Below, in pieces: positions 5,956-8,895 of a DNA stretch of 8,895 bases. Both the position numbers and the translations under genes were made by a program. The notes under the pieces were generated by a model. The model was not told the DNA's origin, ran no database searches, and worked only from the letters and a program-made list of their open reading frames with translations. This DNA is from Chloroflexota bacterium. GTDB lineage: Bacteria > Chloroflexota > Dehalococcoidia > GIF9 > UBA5629. The stretch covers positions 1-8,895 of the forward strand of contig JAPLHM010000035.1 of the NCBI GenBank assembly GCA_026389635.1, written 5' to 3'. How positions within the stretch are numbered: the first letter of the stretch is position 1; the number at the start of each line of letters is the position of its first letter.

Positions 5956-7173
5956 ATGCAGAATATTAAATCATCCGTATCCCCTTACCGCTGGGTCGTG
6001 TTGGGCGTTTTCATGCTCAACATTGCCGTGTCCCAGATCATGTGGATGACATTCGCACCTATTGCCAGGGATGCGGCTGCCATCTACACCGGTGGAAATA
6101 TCGACGCCATTGATTTGCTGGCCATACTGGCCATGCTCGGCTGGCTCCCCTTCTGTCTCCCCGCCGCCTGGTGCATCGACAACTGGGGGCTGAAGAAGGG
6201 GGTGGGGATCGGCGTTGTCCTGGTGGGCGTGTGCGGATTTCTCCGTATCTTCGCGCCGGATTATGGCTGGCTGCTGGCCTGCATGATCGGAGTTGCCATA
6301 GCGCAGCCGTTCATACTCAATGCCTTTACCAAAGTGGCATCCAACTGGTTCCCGCAGAATGAAGAGGCCCTTGCGTCGGGATTGTTGACCATGTCCCTGT
6401 TCGTCGGCTTCACTATCGTCATGTTCGCCACCGATTTTATCCTGGCGCATTACCGCAGTATCGGCGCGGTCAAGCAGGGGATCGACGTTATCCTGTACCT
6501 GTACGGCATCCCCGCCCTGATCGGCATGATCCTGTTTTTCGTACTGGTGAAGGATAAGCCCAAAGTGCCGCCCAATGCTATCGCAGCCGAGAAAAAGGTC
6601 ACTATGACCGTCGGATTGAAAGCGCTATTCAGAAACCGCGACTTCCTCTTCTTGCTGGGACTCTTTCTGATAGGCGTAGGCGCGTTTAATGCCATCCTGA
6701 CCAAGATCGATTACATATTCAAGGACCGGCCACTGGACATCGACTCGGCCCTCGCCGCGGGCATAGTCGGCGGGCTAATGGTCGTCGGAGGCCTGTGCGG
6801 AGCGGTAATCCTGTCCGCTCTGTCCGACAAGTACCACAAGAGGAAGATATTTCTGATCATGGCGGCGGGTATGGCGGTGCCGCTTTCCCTTTGCCTGCAG
6901 TTTTTCTCCTCGATTGTACTGTTAGGGGTGTGCGGCTTTGTCTTCGGTTTCTTCCTCATCTCAGCCATGCCGGTCGGGCTGACCTATGCGGTCGAAAAGA
7001 CCCATCCGGTGCCGGAGGCTACTTCCAACGGGATTTTGATGTTGAGCGGACAGATAAGCGGTCTGCCCATCGTTTTCTTCTTCAACATGAACGTGATTAC
7101 CATACTCTTTGGGGTCGCATTCATCCTGGCGCTGCTGCTCCACGATATCAAAGCCCCCTCGACAAACTCCTGA
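5956..7173 (+). CDS. Major facilitator superfamily transporter, SLC49/FLVCR-like
   Basis: This cytoplasmic-membrane carrier has 405 residues and a hydrophobic profile consistent with 12 helices in two halves joined by a Lys-rich loop near residues 199-217. The first helix begins at YRWVVLG (11-17). Motif-A-like loops occur after helix 2 (D75-N-W-G78-L-K-K) and after helix 8 (D291-K-Y-H-K-R-K), the standard MFS pattern. The N-terminal half (SQIMWMTFAPI, LGWLPFCLPAAWCIDNWG, AIAQPFILNAFTKVASNWF) recalls FLVCR/SLC49-type carriers, whose eukaryotic members move choline, ethanolamine or haem. The substrate of the bacterial relatives is not established, so none is assigned. The ATG at 5956 lacks a strong ribosome binding site but gives the normal family N-terminus. 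Its GC content looks higher than that of the AT-rich vWA gene nearby. The AEC gene follows after 195 nt with its own promoter. Confidence 0.9.
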   Translation: MQNIKSSVSPYRWVVLGVFMLNIAVSQIMWMTFAPIARDAAAIYTGGNIDAIDLLAILAMLGWLPFCLPAAWCIDNWGLKKGVGIGVVLVGVCGFLRIFAPDYGWLLACMIGVAIAQPFILNAFTKVASNWFPQNEEALASGLLTMSLFVGFTIVMFATDFILAHYRSIGAVKQGIDVILYLYGIPALIGMILFFVLVKDKPKVPPNAIAAEKKVTMTVGLKALFRNRDFLFLLGLFLIGVGAFNAILTKIDYIFKDRPLDIDSALAAGIVGGLMVVGGLCGAVILSALSDKYHKRKIFLIMAAGMAVPLSLCLQFFSSIVLLGVCGFVFGFFLISAMPVGLTYAVEKTHPVPEATSNGILMLSGQISGLPIVFFFNMNVITILFGVAFILALLLHDIKAPSTNS

Positions 7174-7244
7174 CCCCTGAAAAGGCAAGATTACCGGGAA
7201 AAGTCCGGATTAAAAATAGGGAAAACTTTTCATCCTTCATAAAG

Positions 7245-7260
7245 TACACATCAATGTGTA
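7245..7260. repeat. 16-bp dyad upstream of the AEC promoter
   Basis: TACACAT-CA-ATGTGTA is a perfect inverted repeat with 7-bp arms and a 2-bp centre. Its centre lies about 65 bp upstream of the predicted -10 of the AEC gene, the usual distance for a CRP/FNR-type or MarR-type activator site. It is too tight and has no T-run, so it is not a terminator for the MFS gene. Confidence 0.35.
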
Positions 7261-7314
7261 ACAGCCAGACTCAATATGACGTTCCGCAAATTACAGATTC
7301 AACAGCATAACCTG

Positions 7315-7323
7315 TGCTATACT
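7315..7323 (+). promoter_or_regulatory. Extended -10 promoter of the AEC transporter gene
   Basis: TGC-TATACT is an extended -10 element (TGn before a five-of-six -10 hexamer). No good -35 lies 16-18 bp upstream, which is typical of extended -10 promoters and fits use of an activator at the upstream dyad. The predicted start is near 7330, about 39 nt before the ATG. Confidence 0.5.
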
Positions 7324-7368
7324 GGTGATCGAATCATAAACCGCTAATAATAACAAGCAGCCAATAGT

Positions 7369-8325
7369 ATGAATTATTTTTATGCACTGCTTGGGTCGCT
7401 CTTCATCCTGGTTGCGCTGGTTTTACTCACTCTTCTGCTAAGAAAGCGCTCAATCCTCTCTTCTGAACATCAAACGCTCTTCTCCAGGCTTGTAACGGAT
7501 TTTTCCTTACCGGCTTTGATATTCTTGAATCTTTCCAGTCGAACATTCGAGATCGAAAAACTCCTGCCCGCGCTTATTATGATGGGCACGATCCTTATTG
7601 CCTGCTCACTGGGCTTTGTCGCCGGAAAGATATTAAAAATGGACAGGAAATCTCTCGGCGCCTTTGTCCTGGTATCCGGCTGGGGCAGCTCATCCACCCT
7701 GGGTTACGCCTTGATCATGCAGTGCTTTCCCAACAATGCGGAAGCAATGCGGGATGCGCTAATAATCAGCGAGTTGGGCGCAGGCGTACCGTTATTTCTG
7801 CTGGCAATCCCCTTTGCCATGTATTTCGGAAGAGAACATGCAGACAGAAAAGATATGCTGGCTTCAGTGGCAGAGTTCTTTCGCTCCCCGATGTTCATTG
7901 CCCTGGTCCTGGGCATAGCCTTTTCTTTCCTCAAACTGCCTTCACAAAATATCGTGGTGAAAACGATTTACAGCCTTCTGGGCATAATCGGCAATTCCGT
8001 AGAGATTTTTGCGGCGTTTGCTGTAGGGTTAATGCTTCAGAAAATACCTTTCAGGCATCTATTGCCGCCTATTGCCGCGCTGTTCTGTATCAATTTAATT
8101 GCTGAGCCCCTGATAGCACTGGCAGGTGCACATTTATTCGGCCTATCACAACTTGAAGATCAAGTTCTTGTAATAGAGGCGGCCATGCCCGCAGGCGCCA
8201 TTGCAGCGGTGGTTGCTGCACGATACGGTTGCAATGGAAAACTTGCTTCAGCGCTTGTTATCGCAATGTATATTTTAAGCCTCGGGACAATCCCGCTTAT
8301 TTATTTGTTGACAATTAGTATATAG
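7369..8325 (+). CDS. AEC (auxin efflux carrier) family transporter
   Basis: This is a membrane carrier of 318 residues, normal for bacterial AEC proteins, with about ten hydrophobic helices in two five-helix halves. The first-half motif TDFSLPALIF (43-52) carries the conserved Leu-Pro of the broken helix. The second half has EAAMPAG (270-276) followed by the Ala-rich crossing helix AIAAVVAARYG, the most conserved part of the family. Bacterial members such as MdcF and MleP export or exchange small organic acids like malonate and malate, and a carboxylate substrate is plausible here but not shown. The ribosome binding site is weak. No metabolic gene is directly coupled to it, and the preceding MFS gene is not obviously in the same transcript. 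Confidence 0.9.
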   Translation: MNYFYALLGSLFILVALVLLTLLLRKRSILSSEHQTLFSRLVTDFSLPALIFLNLSSRTFEIEKLLPALIMMGTILIACSLGFVAGKILKMDRKSLGAFVLVSGWGSSSTLGYALIMQCFPNNAEAMRDALIISELGAGVPLFLLAIPFAMYFGREHADRKDMLASVAEFFRSPMFIALVLGIAFSFLKLPSQNIVVKTIYSLLGIIGNSVEIFAAFAVGLMLQKIPFRHLLPPIAALFCINLIAEPLIALAGAHLFGLSQLEDQVLVIEAAMPAGAIAAVVAARYGCNGKLASALVIAMYILSLGTIPLIYLLTISI

Positions 8326-8364
8326 TGAAAGAGTGTACTACGCCTGATTATTTAACATCCACCG

Positions 8365-8390
8365 CAGGGCACAAAGGACAACCTGCCCTG
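8365..8390 (+). terminator. Possible hairpin after the AEC gene
   Basis: CAGGGCA (8365-8371) and TGCCCTG (8384-8390) form a perfect 7-bp stem with a 12-nt loop, 39 nt after the AEC stop. No T-run follows, so it may be a factor-dependent terminator, an RNA-stabilising hairpin or an operator for the next gene. Confidence 0.35.
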
Positions 8391-8481
8391 TTGCGACGTA
8401 TATGTGTAAGATCGAGCGTGTCCTTGATCACGTATAAGGATAAACCATGGGTTTGAGTCTAAAAAATCAGGAGGTGGCGAT

Positions 8482-8709
8482 ATGGCAGTTGTAGCTTTTG
8501 TACTGGTCACGACCAGAATAGGTGAGACTAAGGAAGTCCTCAAGGGGCTAAAAAAGATTGACGGCGTTAAATCTGTCGATGTTGTGTTGGGCCCCTACGA
8601 TATCATCGCTGTGGTGGAAGGAGACTCCCTGGAATCCATAGGCAAGCTTATCACCGGGGTTGAAGGCCTTGAGCGCACCACTACCTGTCAGGCAATCCGT
8701 GTTGCATAA
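8482..8709 (+). CDS. Stand-alone Lrp/AsnC effector-binding (RAM) domain protein
   Basis: The 75 residues form a complete ACT-like RAM domain (beta-alpha-beta-beta-alpha-beta), the ligand-sensing half of Lrp/AsnC regulators, with no DNA-binding helix-turn-helix. The first strand is AVVAFVLVTT (2-11), the first helix about 14-26, VKSVDVVLG (29-37) the second strand, and G37-P-Y-D40 starts the diagnostic glycine turn that forms the amino-acid pocket. EGDS (46-49) leads into helix 2, and TTTCQAIRVA is the last strand. Such stand-alone domains assemble as dimers to decamers that bind amino acids and may tune full-length Lrp proteins or enzymes. The start is fixed by AGGAGGT 7 nt upstream of the ATG. 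A CoA-transferase gene begins 73 nt downstream on the same strand, so a shared transcript is likely. Confidence 0.88.
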   Translation: MAVVAFVLVTTRIGETKEVLKGLKKIDGVKSVDVVLGPYDIIAVVEGDSLESIGKLITGVEGLERTTTCQAIRVA

Positions 8710-8782
8710 TAACAATGCATATCAATATTAGTAGCTAATGTTTGAGGATAACCAAGTTTAATTAGTTTGGGAGGTAGTGATT

Positions 8783-8895
8783 TTGAAGGATTATGGAAAA
8801 GTATATGCCAGCGCCGATGAAGCTCTGGCCGGAATTCCCGATGGTGTAGTCATGGCAGCACATACGTGGGGATTCTGCGGCACACCGCATCACCT
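8783..8895 (+). CDS. CoA-transferase alpha (subunit A) gene, 5' end (partial)
   Basis: The window ends 37 codons into this gene. The start is a TTG at 8783 with GGGAGG 8 nt upstream; the in-frame GTG at 8777 is too close to that site. The N-terminus (KVYASADEALAGIPDG) is typical of family I CoA-transferase subunit A, the AtoD/ScoA type, which transfers CoA between an acyl-CoA and a carboxylic acid. In the family signature the next stretch reads roughly G-G-F-x3-G-x-P. Here it is A-H-T-W-G-F-C-G-T-P, so the Gly-Gly-Phe is replaced while the Gly-x-Pro is kept. That suggests a diverged substrate range. The following beta-subunit gene would be expected beyond the right edge. Confidence 0.72.
   Translation, partial: MKDYGKVYASADEALAGIPDGVVMAAHTWGFCGTPHH

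Noticed and set aside
5971..6450. 159-codon minus-strand frame opposite the MFS gene
   Set aside because: It is highly charged, His- and Gly-rich shadow translation of transmembrane codons, with no family match or ribosome binding site.
6795..7310. 171-codon plus-strand frame overlapping the end of the MFS gene
   Set aside because: It is out of frame with the MFS gene over most of its length, and no start signal or recognisable domain is present.
8727..8739. ATTAG-TAG-CTAAT dyad between the RAM and CoA-transferase genes
   Set aside because: Five-base AT-rich arms are likely to occur by chance, and no promoter hexamers lie at the right distance.
1..8895. Search for tRNA, rRNA, CRISPR, insertion sequence, phage or defence genes
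   Set aside because: No cloverleaf-type segments, rRNA motifs, regularly spaced repeats, transposase or integrase motifs or known defence domains were seen in any gene or gap.

Overview
The window is ordinary bacterial chromosome at moderate GC. Gene starts mostly follow clear GGAGG-type ribosome binding sites, and short intergenic gaps hold several sigma70-type promoters. There is no rRNA, tRNA, CRISPR array, insertion sequence or phage gene. Taxonomy cannot be fixed from one window. A class II (GlpX) fructose-bisphosphatase, a zf-trcl-type zinc-ribbon protein, a stand-alone Lrp/AsnC sensor domain beside a CoA-transferase, a DUF3105 lipoprotein and a Gram-positive-type LexA motif would together fit an anaerobic Chloroflexota (Dehalococcoidia-like) or a related lineage. 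That is an inference with low to moderate confidence.

Layout. Positions 1-1104 (minus strand) hold glpX followed by the start of a possible NIL-domain gene cut off by the left edge; glpX appears to have a promoter overlapped by a dyad. Positions 1230-1612 (plus) hold a small unknown gene behind a good promoter whose early transcribed region carries a GAAC-N4-GTTC motif. A bidirectional hairpin at 1644-1688 separates it from the convergent minus-strand genes at 1717-3536. Reading leftwards these are a DUF3105 lipoprotein, an alpha/beta hydrolase and a 64-residue zinc-ribbon protein with its own promoter. Positions 3780-4232 (plus) hold a von Willebrand factor A (vWA) gene that stops right after its MIDAS aspartate and so looks C-terminally truncated. 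It converges on a minus-strand gene (4298-5806) for a membrane protein with an N-terminal zinc ribbon, one membrane helix and five Ig-like repeats. Positions 5956-8325 (plus) hold two unrelated transporters, an MFS carrier and an AEC-family carrier. At the right edge a stand-alone RAM (Lrp/AsnC effector-binding) domain precedes the start of a CoA-transferase alpha-subunit gene.

How they fit together. Central carbon metabolism (glpX), organic-solute transport (MFS, AEC) and acyl-CoA metabolism (CoA-transferase with a possible amino-acid sensor) are adjacent but show no single pathway. I do not see a complete new system. The points most worth a second look are the possible SOS-regulated small gene, the zinc-ribbon/Ig-repeat membrane protein beside a broken vWA gene, the departure from the CoA-transferase signature, and several dyads or direct repeats placed on or near promoters.
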